From the NCBI GenBank assembly GCA_044223665.1, contig JBGALT010000013.1, positions 1 through 64,000 of the forward strand: DNA of 64,000 nt, read 5' to 3'. A program made the position numbers and the translations under genes. Under the pieces are notes generated by a model. The model was given only the letters and a program-made list of their open reading frames with translations. It did no database searches and was not told the origin of the DNA. This DNA comes from JBBSAT01 sp044223665 (lineage in GTDB: Bacteria; Myxococcota_A; Polyangia; Polyangiales; Sandaracinaceae). Shown piece after piece: positions 26,253-34,849 of this stretch. Position 1 is the first letter of the stretch. Each line of letters opens with the position of its first letter.

Positions 26253-26764
26253 TGCGCGCGCGCGGCCTCGGCCTGGTCGGCCTCGTCCTCGTTCTCGGTG
26301 GGGCGCTCGCCTCGTGCCTCGGCGATGCGAACGCGCCGCGGGACGCGGAGCCGCTCGACGAGGCGTTCTTCCGCTGCCAGGTGCAGCCGGTGCTGACGCG
26401 CAACTGCTCGATGTTCGCCTGCCACGGGAACGCGCGGCGCTTCTTCGTCCTCTTCGGGCGCAATCGCCTGCGCCTCGGCGGCACCGAGGCGATGCGCGGC
26501 AGCTTCCTGACCGACGCCGAGCGCGAGCGGAACTTCGCGGCCGCGAGCGCGATGGTCGTGCCGGGCCATCCCGAGCTGAGCCCGCTGGTGATGAAGCCGC
26601 TCGATCCGAGCGCGGGCGGTTGGTACCACGTGGGCGGCGACACGCCGTTCCACGGCGGTGATCCGTTCACGTCCGTCGACGACGCGCGCTACCAGACGCT
26701 GGTCGACTGGGTGAACGGCGCGACCGACGACCCGAGCTGCGTCGAGCCGGGGAGCACGATGTGA
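26252..26764 (+). CDS. Small lipoprotein with CX4CH motif, 170 aa
   Basis: ATG 26252 overlaps the barrel stop by one base. The lipobox is GALASC. The core EAFFRCQVQPVLTRNCS and MFACHG repeats the layout of the first operon gene (FECNVFPIWARSCGFLGCHG): one cysteine, then CX4CH. Both motifs are followed by Arg-rich strands (NARRFFVLFGRNRLRLGG). Shorter than its paralogue, without the Pro repeat tether. SPLVMKPL and HVGGDTPF are shared features of the family of outer-membrane cytochrome-like lipoproteins in myxobacteria, as I remember them. Its stop overlaps the next start by one base. Confidence 0.8.
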   Translation: MRARGLGLVGLVLVLGGALASCLGDANAPRDAEPLDEAFFRCQVQPVLTRNCSMFACHGNARRFFVLFGRNRLRLGGTEAMRGSFLTDAERERNFAAASAMVVPGHPELSPLVMKPLDPSAGGWYHVGGDTPFHGGDPFTSVDDARYQTLVDWVNGATDDPSCVEPGSTM

Positions 26765-27522
26765 TGCGCGCCAGATTCGACCTCGGGGCTCTCTCTCGCG
26801 TGCGGCTGCGGCTGCCGGTCGCCATCGTCCTCGCGCTCGCGGCCGTGATGGGCGGCGCCTCCCGTGCGTCGGCGTTCCACACGGCCACGCTCTTCACGAC
26901 GAGCGCGGGGGCTGGCGGCGCCGACTACGTCTTCTACACCGGCTCGCGTCGCGATCACGGCTGGACGTGCGCTGCGTGCCACGTGGAGGGCCCGGGCCAG
27001 CTGCGCGTGCTCCTCTCGGCGGACAACGGCTTGCTCGACGGTCGTGCGTACGTGCCGGACACGACGTACCAGTTCACCATCGCGATGCGCGAAGAGCGCC
27101 TCGGGCTCGGCGCCGCGCGCTCGAACTTCAACGGCATGGCCGCGGTGTTCCACGACGCGGAAGACCGGCCCGCGGGCTCGCTCGTGAACGTCCCCGCCGA
27201 TCGATACATCACGCTGCTCGGCACCACGCTCTTGAGCTCGAGCACGGCGGTCGGTGTCACGAGCTGGAGCTTCGGTTGGGTCGCGCCGCCGGCGGGAACG
27301 GGCCCGGTGACGATGTACCTGGCGGTCGTCGACGGCGACGGCGCGGGCTCCGGCCCGACCGAGACGCTCACCGATCCGTTCGGCGACGACGTCGCGGCCT
27401 CGTCGATCCGCTTGGAGGAGGCTGGCGCCACGATGACCCGCGCGCCGTGCCGGCGCCCGTTCTCGTTCGAGGCGCCGCCCGCGCTCGTGGCGGCGCTGAA
27501 CGGGCCGGCGCCTGCCGGCTGA
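26764..27522 (+). CDS. Exported CxxCH protein, paralogue of the second operon gene, 252 aa
   Basis: ATG 26764 (or GTG 26761, one codon earlier). A signal peptide ends at SRASA. Mature FHTATLF. YTGSRRDHGWTCAACH has CxxCH in the same frame as TGGAQDHGLTCAVCH of the paralogue. The later strands also match: FNGMAAVFHDAEDRPAG with NGMTATVEDDNGARAG, and FGWVAPPAGTGPVTMYLAVVDGDG with FGWDAPAAVSGHLHLW and LGVVDGDT. The C-terminal tail TRAPCRRPFSFEAPP is extra. As the sixth and last gene, it completes the pattern lipoprotein-CxxCH, DUF4266-DUF3570, lipoprotein-CxxCH. Confidence 0.8.
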   Translation: MRARFDLGALSRVRLRLPVAIVLALAAVMGGASRASAFHTATLFTTSAGAGGADYVFYTGSRRDHGWTCAACHVEGPGQLRVLLSADNGLLDGRAYVPDTTYQFTIAMREERLGLGAARSNFNGMAAVFHDAEDRPAGSLVNVPADRYITLLGTTLLSSSTAVGVTSWSFGWVAPPAGTGPVTMYLAVVDGDGAGSGPTETLTDPFGDDVAASSIRLEEAGATMTRAPCRRPFSFEAPPALVAALNGPAPAG

Positions 27523-27576
27523 GGATCCGCCTCACGGCTCGAGAGTCGATGGCGCCGGCGCTCGGCTTCGCCCTCG

Positions 27577-29859
27577 TCAGAGCATGTTGACGGGGTCGAT
27601 GTCGACGCTCGCCCGCGCGACGCCGAGGCCCTCCTCGATGCGCGTCAGCACCGCGCTCGCGACGGCACGCAGCGCGGGGCGCTCGACCGAGCGCAACAAG
27701 AACCGATACCGGAAGCGACCCCGCAAGCGCTCGATCGGTGCGGGCGCCGGTCCCAGCACGTCGACGCGCTCGGTCTTCACGAGGGCCATCGCGCTCGCGA
27801 CGGAAGCGAGCATCGCGGCCGTTCGCTCGGCGACCACGCGATCGGCCGCATCGATGCGGACGGCCGCCAGGCGCGCGAAGGGCGGATAGCGGGCGTCCTT
27901 GCGCGAGGTCATCTCCGCCCGCAGGAACGCGTCGTAGGAGTGGTGCTTGGCCGCGAGGATCGACGGGTCCTTCGGCTGGAAGGTCTGGAGCACGACCTCG
28001 CCCGGCGTCTCGGCACGGCCCGCCCGCCCGGCGACCTGCGTGAGCAGCTGGAACGTGCGCTCGGCGGCGCGGAAGTCGGGGAACGCGAGTGACTGATCGG
28101 CGAGCAGGACGCCGACCAGCGTCACGCCCGGCAGGTCGTGCCCCTTGGTCACCATCTGCGTGCCGACCAGCACGTCGACCTCGCGGCGGCGCATGCGCTC
28201 GAGCACGGCCTCCACGCCCTGGCCGGTGGCCACGTCGCGATCGAGGCGCGCGATGCGTGCCATCGGGAAGGCGGCGGCCAGCGTGTCCTCGAGCTTCTCG
28301 GTGCCCAGGCCGATCGTCACGAGCTCGAGCGAGCCGCACTCCTGGCATGCCGTGCCGGCTGGCTGCGCGTAGTCGCAATAGTGGCAGCGCAGCGATCCCG
28401 CACGGCGATGCTCGGTCAGCGTGACCGAGCACGCGGGGCAGCGCTGCACGTGCTCGCACTGCGTGCAGCGCACCGAAGGGGCGAAGCCCCGGCGGTTGAG
28501 GAAGAGCACGGCCTGGTGGCCCTCGGCGAGGCACTTCTCGAGCGCGCGGTGGAGCGGCAGCGTGATGAGCGGGTCGCGCGTCGGGCCGGCGCCGGTGCGC
28601 GAGAGATCGACGATCTGGACGGGGGGCAAGGGGCGCGCGTTGGCGCGCTCGCGCAAGACGAGCTTCTCGTAGCGACCGCTCTCGGCGGCCTGGTAGCTCT
28701 CGAGCGCGGGCGTCGCGCTGCCCAGCACGCACACGGCGCCCGCGCGATGCGCGCGGAGCACGGCGAGGTCGCGGGCCTGGTAGCGGAAGCCTTCTTCCTG
28801 CTTGTAGGAGCCGTCGTGCTCCTCGTCGACGACGACGAGGCCGAGGCGCGCGACGGGCGCGAAGATCGCCGAGCGCGCGCCCACCGCGAGCGTGACGTCG
28901 CCGCTGCGCAGCGCTTGCCACATGCGCATCCACTCGCGCTCGGTGAGGCCGCTGTGCAGGACGGCGATGTCGTCGCCGAAGCGAGCGCGGAAGCGCCCCA
29001 CGAGCTGGGGAGTGAGCGCGATCTCGGGCACGAGCAGGATGGCGCCTCGGCCTCGCGCGCGCGTCTCGTCGATCGCGCGCAGGTACACCTCGGTCTTGCC
29101 CGAGCCGGTCACGCCGTGGAGAAGGAACGTCGCTGGCCGTCCGTCGCGCTGCGCGGCCACGACGGCTTCGACGGCGCGTGCCTGCTCGGGCAGCAGGGTG
29201 GGAGGCGTGTCGCGCGCGACCGTGCTCTCGAAGAAGGGATCGCGCGGCGCAGCGACGCTCTCGAGCGCGAGGAGCCCGGAGGCGACGAGCTTGTCGATCG
29301 TCTTGCGCGTCGTGCGCACGAGCTGGAAGAGCTCCTTCTCGTCGAGTCGTCCCCGTGCGTCGAGGATGGCGAGGATCTCGCGCTGCTTGGCCGAGAGCTT
29401 CGGCGGCGGCGCCGCGCCCTCGACCCGACGGAGGATGCGCACGCGATCGATCTTCACGCGCTTCTCGGCCCGGAGCTCGCCCGAGCTGGACAGGAACCCC
29501 GTCTTCTTCAGGCCGAGGACGGCATCGCGGTCGAGCCCGGGCGCCGCCGCGCGCAGGACCTCGCCGATCGGATGCAGGTAGTAGCTCGCCGCCTCGGCGA
29601 GGAACGACGCCAGCTCGGCCGGAAAGACCGGTCGCTCGTCGAGCACGCCGGCGACGGCGAGCACCCGGACACCCTCGGGCGGCGTGGCCGCCGTGCCGAC
29701 CACGAAGCCGGGCACCTTGCGGCGTGCGAAGGGGACCGCCACGCGCGCCCCGATCTCGATCCGCGTGCGCAGCCCGTCGGGCACCGAGTAGGTGAAGGTC
29801 CGGCGCAGCGGCGCGGGAATCGCCACCTCGACGAGCATCGGTGCGTCGGTCGTGCTCAC
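27577..29859 (-). CDS. priA: Primosomal protein N' (PriA), replication restart helicase
   Basis: 760 aa. PriA recognises stalled forks and reloads DnaB. It has an N-terminal DNA-binding domain beginning TDAPMLVEVAIPAPLRR, Walker A HGVTGSGKTEVYLRA, DEEH box VVVDEEHDGSYKQ, the motif AVGARSAIFAPV, and paired zinc sites CTQCEHVQRCPACS and CHYCDYAQ...CQECGS. The C-terminal helicase block VAGRAGRAETPGEVVLQT is intact. The GTG 29859 start overlaps the stop of the FlhB-like gene (GTGA). It is the third gene of a leftward operon with a membrane protein and an FlhB relative. Confidence 0.96.
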   Translation of the reverse strand: MSTTDAPMLVEVAIPAPLRRTFTYSVPDGLRTRIEIGARVAVPFARRKVPGFVVGTAATPPEGVRVLAVAGVLDERPVFPAELASFLAEAASYYLHPIGEVLRAAAPGLDRDAVLGLKKTGFLSSSGELRAEKRVKIDRVRILRRVEGAAPPPKLSAKQREILAILDARGRLDEKELFQLVRTTRKTIDKLVASGLLALESVAAPRDPFFESTVARDTPPTLLPEQARAVEAVVAAQRDGRPATFLLHGVTGSGKTEVYLRAIDETRARGRGAILLVPEIALTPQLVGRFRARFGDDIAVLHSGLTEREWMRMWQALRSGDVTLAVGARSAIFAPVARLGLVVVDEEHDGSYKQEEGFRYQARDLAVLRAHRAGAVCVLGSATPALESYQAAESGRYEKLVLRERANARPLPPVQIVDLSRTGAGPTRDPLITLPLHRALEKCLAEGHQAVLFLNRRGFAPSVRCTQCEHVQRCPACSVTLTEHRRAGSLRCHYCDYAQPAGTACQECGSLELVTIGLGTEKLEDTLAAAFPMARIARLDRDVATGQGVEAVLERMRRREVDVLVGTQMVTKGHDLPGVTLVGVLLADQSLAFPDFRAAERTFQLLTQVAGRAGRAETPGEVVLQTFQPKDPSILAAKHHSYDAFLRAEMTSRKDARYPPFARLAAVRIDAADRVVAERTAAMLASVASAMALVKTERVDVLGPAPAPIERLRGRFRYRFLLRSVERPALRAVASAVLTRIEEGLGVARASVDIDPVNML

Positions 29860-30890
29860 CGGCGTGGGCTCGGTGCGCGCATCGCGCGCGCGATCGGCTC
29901 GTAGAGCGGCTCGGGGATCGGCTGCCCGAGCGAGACGACGGCCAGCGCGACGGCGACCGGCTCGTCCTCGAGGACGCTCACGCCGCTCTCGCGTGCGGCC
30001 TCGCCCATCGCGGCGGAGCGCTCCGCGCGACCGACGGCCGCCACCACCGGGACCGCATCGGGGTCGGCCTCGTCGTACGCGAGCGCGATCGCGAGCGAGT
30101 CGCCGTCGGTCACCAAGATCGCCGCCGCGCGGGCCTCTTCCACGTCGCTCGCGCGCGCGAGCTCGGCCCGCACCCGGGCGCGCTCGCGTCGGACGTGCTC
30201 GTCGCCCTCGGTCTCGCGTCGCTCGCGCTCGACCTCGCGCCGGCTCATGCGGAGCGAAGCGCGGAGCCACGCGCGCTCGACGACCGCGTCGAGCACACCG
30301 ATCGCGGCGAGGGCCAGGCCGCTCCGCAAGAGGAGCGCAGCAGTGAGCGCGAGCGCGGCGTCGAGAGCGGCGCTCGGAGCCTGGCGCGAGAGCGTCGACA
30401 CGCCGGGCAGCCCTTCGTGGAACGTCGAGAGCACCACGGCGCCGACGACGGTCAGACGCAGCAGCGTCATCGCAAGCCGGCTCGCCGCGCGCGGCGCCGC
30501 CTCGACGTCGAGACGGCCGCTCGGATCGAGGCGGCGCGCATCGGGAGCGAGGAAGCCGGCGACGAGACCGCCGAGCTGGAGCGCGCTCGTGGCCGACGTC
30601 ACCGTGACGATCAGCGCGAGGAGCCAGAGCGTGGGTGCACCGGCGAGCGCGAGCGCCGCGCTCGTCGCCTCGGGTGCTCCGAGCGCGCCGCGGGCGATCC
30701 GCGCCAGAGGATCTTCGAAGAGCGCGCGGGCTCCCGCGACGAGGCTCGTGCCCTCGAGGCGGAGCCCGGCACCGAGCGCGACGAGCCCCGCCGCGAGCAC
30801 GAGATCACGGCTCTGCCAGGCGCGGCCTTCGCGTCGCGCCTCGCGCTCGCGCCGCGGTGTCGGCTCTTCGGTCTTCGCTTCCTCGGCCAT
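29856..30890 (-). CDS. FlhB/SctU-family protein without NPTH cleavage motif, 344 aa
   Basis: The start KTEEPTPRREREARREG and the four hydrophobic helices that follow are those of the type III export gate component FlhB/YscU. The cytoplasmic part has ILVTDGDSLAIALAY and ends PIPEPLYEPIARAM. In normal members the sequence TNPTHYAVAL sits at this point and self-cleaves between Asn and Pro. Here the tetrapeptide is DGDS (residues 262-265), so cleavage should not occur. No other flagellar or T3SS gene is nearby. It is probably a repurposed or degenerate relative. It lies between a membrane protein gene and priA on one transcript. Confidence 0.82.
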   Translation of the reverse strand: MAEEAKTEEPTPRREREARREGRAWQSRDLVLAAGLVALGAGLRLEGTSLVAGARALFEDPLARIARGALGAPEATSAALALAGAPTLWLLALIVTVTSATSALQLGGLVAGFLAPDARRLDPSGRLDVEAAPRAASRLAMTLLRLTVVGAVVLSTFHEGLPGVSTLSRQAPSAALDAALALTAALLLRSGLALAAIGVLDAVVERAWLRASLRMSRREVERERRETEGDEHVRRERARVRAELARASDVEEARAAAILVTDGDSLAIALAYDEADPDAVPVVAAVGRAERSAAMGEAARESGVSVLEDEPVAVALAVVSLGQPIPEPLYEPIARAMRAPSPRR

Positions 30891-30893
30891 CGC

Positions 30894-32096
30894 TCATTTC
30901 GGTCGCGTGTTGCGGCCGCGGAGGAGCAGCGCCGCGATCAGCATCGCGATGCTCACGCCGGCGATCGCGTACGACCAGAGGTGCCCCACGCGGACGGCCT
31001 CTTCGCCCTCTCCGTCACCCTCGAGCGGCAGCGGCTCGACCGGCGCCTCGCTCGAGACCGCCGCGAGCGTCGCGTGCCGCCCGTGCTCGGCGCCGAGCGC
31101 GATCGTCTCGGCGATCGCCTGCGCCTCGCCCATCCGCTCCCGCGGCCCGCCGATCGAGATCCGCAGCGCGCGTGCCCAGTCGCCGCCGCCGCAGTCGACC
31201 GAGATCTCGCTCGCGAGCTGTCGCAGCCCGCTCGGCTCGGTCGGGCTCTCGACCGCGAGCCAGCGGACGGCGCCGCCGAGCAGGGAGCCATCGTGCAGGG
31301 TGCCGGCGCCTTCCGGGACCCGTGGCGGCTCGGTCCCGGCGGGCGAGAGCTCGATCGCCAGGATCGCGCGTGGCTCGCCCATCGCCGTCAGCTGGGTGAT
31401 GCGGACGAGCGTCGTCCCGAGCGCCGACTGACGCGTGGCGACCCAGCCCTCCGGCAGGGTGATCGAGAGCGCGTCGGGTGTCTCGCTGCACACGCTCGCG
31501 AGCTCGACGGTGCCGCGGAGCACGTCGGGCGCCGCTTGCTCGGCGCGGAGCGAGCCGAGCACGGCCTCGGCGTAGGCGACGCCGTCGGTGCGCGCCGCTT
31601 CGCTCGCCGCGTCGGTAGGCTCGAGCTGCGTCTCGATCCGATCGACCCAGCCGTCGGTGTGCACGGCGAACGCGACCAGCGGGCGGAAGGCGCCGTCGGG
31701 CGAGGGCTCGGTGCAGCGGATCACCACGAGGTCCGTGCGCTCTTGCAACGTCCCGTAGGTCGGGCTCGCGCAGGGCGGCGGCGTGGCGCGCACGACGGCC
31801 TCGAGATCGGTCGGGCGCGTGGCCTCGAGCAGGGTCGCCCGCAGCGCGAAGTGACCGTCGGGCGCGCTCACCGTCGCGATCCCGTCGATCGTCTGGGGCG
31901 CGTGGATGCCGGAGGGGCCGCCCGTCGTCGGAGCGAGCGAGGAGTCCTCCGGAAGAACGGCGCTCCAGCGCCCCCCGAGCAGCGTCACCCGGTGCCCGCT
32001 CGCCGCATCGACCGTCGGCCACGCGAGCGCGCGCGACGCAGGGACCGACACGACGAGGAGCGCGACGGCGAGCAGGAGCACCAGGCGATTCGACAT
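30894..32096 (-). CDS. Exported protein with C-terminal membrane helix, 400 aa
   Basis: ATG 32096 begins a signal peptide (RLVLLLAVALLVVSVPASRALA). The mature part is mixed beta with six cysteines, no known family, and two repeated blocks: GTLQERTDLVVIRCTEP and GTLHDGSLLGGAVRWL each introduce a strand pair, hinting at a tandem domain of about 170 residues. It closes with an acidic linker, a membrane helix (LWSYAIAGVSIAMLIAALLL) and RGRNTRPK, placing the bulk outside the cytoplasm. First gene of the operon with the FlhB-like gene and priA (3-base gap). It diverges from the DUF3105 gene with 35 bases between starts. Confidence 0.7.
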   Translation of the reverse strand: MSNRLVLLLAVALLVVSVPASRALAWPTVDAASGHRVTLLGGRWSAVLPEDSSLAPTTGGPSGIHAPQTIDGIATVSAPDGHFALRATLLEATRPTDLEAVVRATPPPCASPTYGTLQERTDLVVIRCTEPSPDGAFRPLVAFAVHTDGWVDRIETQLEPTDAASEAARTDGVAYAEAVLGSLRAEQAAPDVLRGTVELASVCSETPDALSITLPEGWVATRQSALGTTLVRITQLTAMGEPRAILAIELSPAGTEPPRVPEGAGTLHDGSLLGGAVRWLAVESPTEPSGLRQLASEISVDCGGGDWARALRISIGGPRERMGEAQAIAETIALGAEHGRHATLAAVSSEAPVEPLPLEGDGEGEEAVRVGHLWSYAIAGVSIAMLIAALLLRGRNTRPK

Positions 32097-32131
32097 CGGC
32101 GCGAGCATAGCCCCAAGATGCGCTCCCACAC

Positions 32132-32764
32132 GTGTCGTCCCGCCCGTTCGTCCCGCCCGCATCCGCCGCCGCCCTCGCGCTCGCCACGCTCGCGTGTGCT
32201 GCGCCGAGCCCCACCACGCGCTCGGACGTGATCGTCACCCATCCGTCCGCGCCCGCGATCGCGCCGTTCACGAGCTGCGAGGTGACGACGGCCGTGCAGA
32301 GCTCGAGCTCGCGCAACCACGACGCGCTCTGCGCCGACATCGACTACACGTTCGTGCCGCCGGCCGTCGGAGACCACTACCCGATGTGGGCGAGCTACCT
32401 CACCTACGACGCGCCCGTCCCGTGGGGCTTCGTCGTCCACTCGATGGAGCATGGAGCGGTCGTCCTCGTGTACGACCCCGAGAGCCCGGCGAGCGCGGAG
32501 ATCCAGCGAGCGTTCGTCGACGTGATCGCCGCGCACGGGCTCGACCCGGCGTGTCGCGATCAGAGCTGGCCGTCGCGCTTCATCGTGATGCCCTCCCACG
32601 ATCTGTCGACACCGCTCGCGGCGATCGCGTGGGGCCACACCTACGAGGCCACCTGTCTCGACCCGGCCTCGCTCACCGCGTTCGTGGAGGCGAGCTACGC
32701 CCACGCGCCGGAGAGCCTGTGCAACCCGGGCGCCGATCGCAGCGCGACGGGCTGGTGTCCGTAG
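32132..32764 (+). CDS. DUF3105 lipoprotein, 210 aa
   Basis: GTG 32132. Lipobox ATLAC. The DUF3105 signature is present: TFVPPAVGDHYPMWASYLTYDAPVP and the strongly conserved VVHSMEHGAVVLVYDPESP, with histidines that may bind metal. DUF3105 proteins are exported and of unknown function. The C-terminus (EASYAHAPESLCNPGADRSA) ends TGWCP. A decayed copy of its last ~37 codons lies 2 kb downstream at 34738-34849. The gene diverges closely from the membrane protein gene, so their promoters overlap. Confidence 0.88.
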   Translation: MSSRPFVPPASAAALALATLACAAPSPTTRSDVIVTHPSAPAIAPFTSCEVTTAVQSSSSRNHDALCADIDYTFVPPAVGDHYPMWASYLTYDAPVPWGFVVHSMEHGAVVLVYDPESPASAEIQRAFVDVIAAHGLDPACRDQSWPSRFIVMPSHDLSTPLAAIAWGHTYEATCLDPASLTAFVEASYAHAPESLCNPGADRSATGWCP

Positions 32765-32972
32765 GCACGGCGAGCTCGACGCATCCGTCGGTGTCGAGGT
32801 TCATGCCCACGTGCATCGGGCAACGCCGGCTCGCCGCGCGCCCGTCGTCGGACGTCGCTCGAGGCGGTCGAGCCGCGCGTCGACGCCGAGCTCGCGTCCG
32901 CGGAATGCGAGCACCGAGCCGAGCCGAGGCTCCGCATACTGGAGACCGAGCCATCACCCTCGGGAGGAACTC

Positions 32973-33689
32973 TTGCCCAGCCCGTTGCAGTACGCGAAGG
33001 CGCTCCGCTCGTTCGTGCGTCTGGTCCGCGATCCCACGCGGCTCGAAGAGGTGTTCGTGCTGGCCGAGTCGGTCGAGACCGAAGAGGCCGCTGCGCGCGT
33101 CGCCGAGGTGTTCCAGAAGGATCCGCGCTCGGCGCGCGTCCTGCGCGAGCGGCCGCGCCTGGGCGAGGTGGACCTCTCGCGCCTCGCGAAGCTGCCCGAG
33201 GGCACGCTGGGTCGCGTGTTCGCCGACGCGATGATCCGGATGAACCTCGACCCGAAGGACATCCTCGTGCCCGAAGTCGTCGAGAGCGACTTCGACTACG
33301 TGCGTGCGCACCTGCGCGAGACGCACGACGTCTGGCACCCGGTCACCGGGCTCGAGACCGACGTCGCCGGCGAGCTCGGCCTGCAGGCGTTCTATCTCGC
33401 GCAGTTCCAGGCGCCGCTCTCGGCGCTCCTCTTGATGGTGGGCTTCGCGAACACGCTCTTCTACGGCATGGAGGATCGCGACCGGCGCATGCGCGAGATC
33501 GCGCGTGGCTGGCTCATCGGCAAGCGCGCCGAGCCCTTCTTCGGCGTGCGCTGGAGCGAGATGTGGGAGATGCCGCTCGACGAGGTGCGCCGCACGCTGC
33601 GCGTCGATCCGGACCTCGCCAGCGAGCTGATCGACGGGTTCGTCGCGGGCCTGCCGAGCGCGCGCCTGCGCGCCATGCTCGCCGCCTGA
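32973..33689 (+). CDS. Coq4-family-like protein, 238 aa
   Basis: TTG 32973 follows a perfect GGGAGGA site at the correct spacing, so this rare start is chosen. The motif THDVWHPVTGLETDVAGELG is the HDxxH...E zinc-site region that defines Coq4, the ubiquinone-biosynthesis scaffold. PEGTLGRVFADAMIRMNLDP precedes it and resembles the Coq4 N-terminal helical bundle. Some bacteria carry Coq4-like proteins with roles in ubiquinone or carotenoid pathways. The C-terminus (DPDLASELIDGFVAGLP) is amphipathic. No signal peptide. No ubiquinone genes adjoin it. It lies 208 bases after the DUF3105 gene. Confidence 0.75.
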   Translation: MPSPLQYAKALRSFVRLVRDPTRLEEVFVLAESVETEEAAARVAEVFQKDPRSARVLRERPRLGEVDLSRLAKLPEGTLGRVFADAMIRMNLDPKDILVPEVVESDFDYVRAHLRETHDVWHPVTGLETDVAGELGLQAFYLAQFQAPLSALLLMVGFANTLFYGMEDRDRRMREIARGWLIGKRAEPFFGVRWSEMWEMPLDEVRRTLRVDPDLASELIDGFVAGLPSARLRAMLAA

Positions 33690-33809
33690 AAGGGGCTGCG
33701 CTTCGCCTTCGCGCGTCGTCGTGGAGCAGCCCGCAGGATCGATGAAGTGCACGGTGTGGCGCGCGCGAGGGTGGGCGGCAGCGCGGCGCGTCGCAGGGGT
33801 GGGGTCGGC

Positions 33810-34625
33810 GTGAGCAGGCCGTTCGACGTTCGTCTGCGGGGGCACGACGTGGTCGAGGGCGGGCATCTCGTGCGGCGGCTCCTGCCCGATCCCGTGCTGC
33901 CCATGGTCGGGCCCTTCGTGCTCTTCGATCACTTCGGGCCGGCGACGCTCGCGGCGGGGGAAGGGGTGGACATCGAGGCGCACCGGCACGCGCACCTCGC
34001 GACGGTCACGTACCTGTTCGCGGGCGCGACCCATCACACCGATGATCTCGGGAGCGACGTGGTGGTCGAGGCGGGCGACGTGGCATGGATGCACGCGGGC
34101 GCGGGGATCCTGCACACCGAGCGCACTCCGGCGGCGTTTCGGGCGCGTGGCGGCCTGGGGCATGGCATCCAGGCGTGGACGGCACTGCCCGAAGCGCTCG
34201 AGCGGAGCGCACCGAGCTACCAGGTCGCGCGCGCGAGCGAGATCCCGCGCCTCGCGCGCGACGGCGTGACGGTGCGCGTGCTCGTCGGTGATGCGTTCGG
34301 AGCGCGCTCGCCGATCGAGACCGTGACGAGCGTGGTGCTGGTGGAGGTGCGCGCGGGCACGCAGCGCGGAGAGATCGCGCTCGAGACGCGCGCGGGGCGC
34401 CACGCCGTGCTCTTCGTCGAGGGCTGCGGCGCGCTCGACGGCCATCGCGTGGGCGTGGGGACGCTCGTGCGACTGCGCGAGGGCGCTGCGCCACGGCTCG
34501 CGCTCGAGCCAGGATCGACGGCGCTCCTGTTCGGTGGTGAGCCGCTCGGGCCGCGCTACCTCGAGGGGAACGTGATCGGGAGCAGCGTCTCGCGGCTGGA
34601 GCAGGCGCTGCGCGAGGCGCGATAG
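33810..34625 (+). CDS. Pirin-family protein (bicupin), 271 aa
   Basis: GTG 33810 has GGGG upstream. The pirin N-terminal cupin motif is VLFDHFGPA, then EAHRHAHLATVTYLFAGATHH and EAGDVAWMHAGAGILHTER. The His and Glu residues of the metal site match the usual H-x-H, H, E arrangement, with the family's common PHPHRG replaced by EAHRHA. The C-terminal cupin half follows (EALERSAPSYQVARASEIPRL, VRLREGAAPRLALEPG, FGGEPLGPRY). Some pirins act as quercetin dioxygenases or metal-dependent regulators; the role here is open. Single gene after Coq4-like. Confidence 0.85.
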   Translation: MSRPFDVRLRGHDVVEGGHLVRRLLPDPVLPMVGPFVLFDHFGPATLAAGEGVDIEAHRHAHLATVTYLFAGATHHTDDLGSDVVVEAGDVAWMHAGAGILHTERTPAAFRARGGLGHGIQAWTALPEALERSAPSYQVARASEIPRLARDGVTVRVLVGDAFGARSPIETVTSVVLVEVRAGTQRGEIALETRAGRHAVLFVEGCGALDGHRVGVGTLVRLREGAAPRLALEPGSTALLFGGEPLGPRYLEGNVIGSSVSRLEQALREAR

Positions 34626-34737
34626 CGGCGCGCACGCGCCAGACCGTCGGCAGGCGGCCGTGACGAGGCGTCGTCGACGCGGAGTCCGACGGCTCGTCGT
34701 CGGCGATCGAGCACGCGATGCCGCCGACGAGGTATCC

Positions 34738-34849
34738 CCGTCTCGCTCCGGCGTCCCTCATCGCGTTCATGGAGGCGAGCTACGCGCGCGCGCGGGAAAG
34801 CCTGTGCAACCCGGGCACGGATCGCAGCGCGACGGGCTGGTGTCCGTAG
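34738..34849 (+). pseudogene. Fragment of a DUF3105 gene, 3' end only
   Basis: Frame ending in TAG 34849 reads PASLIAFMEASYARARESLC and then NPGTDRSATGWCP, matching the C-terminus of the DUF3105 lipoprotein at 32132-32764 (PASLTAFVEASYAHAPESLC, NPGADRSATGWCP). At the DNA level the last ~85 bases are near-identical, and similarity stops just past the stop codon. No start codon or upstream part of the gene remains. It looks like a partial duplication that has decayed. On the reverse strand this sequence supplies the last part of the lipoprotein gene at 34767-35786. Confidence 0.75.
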
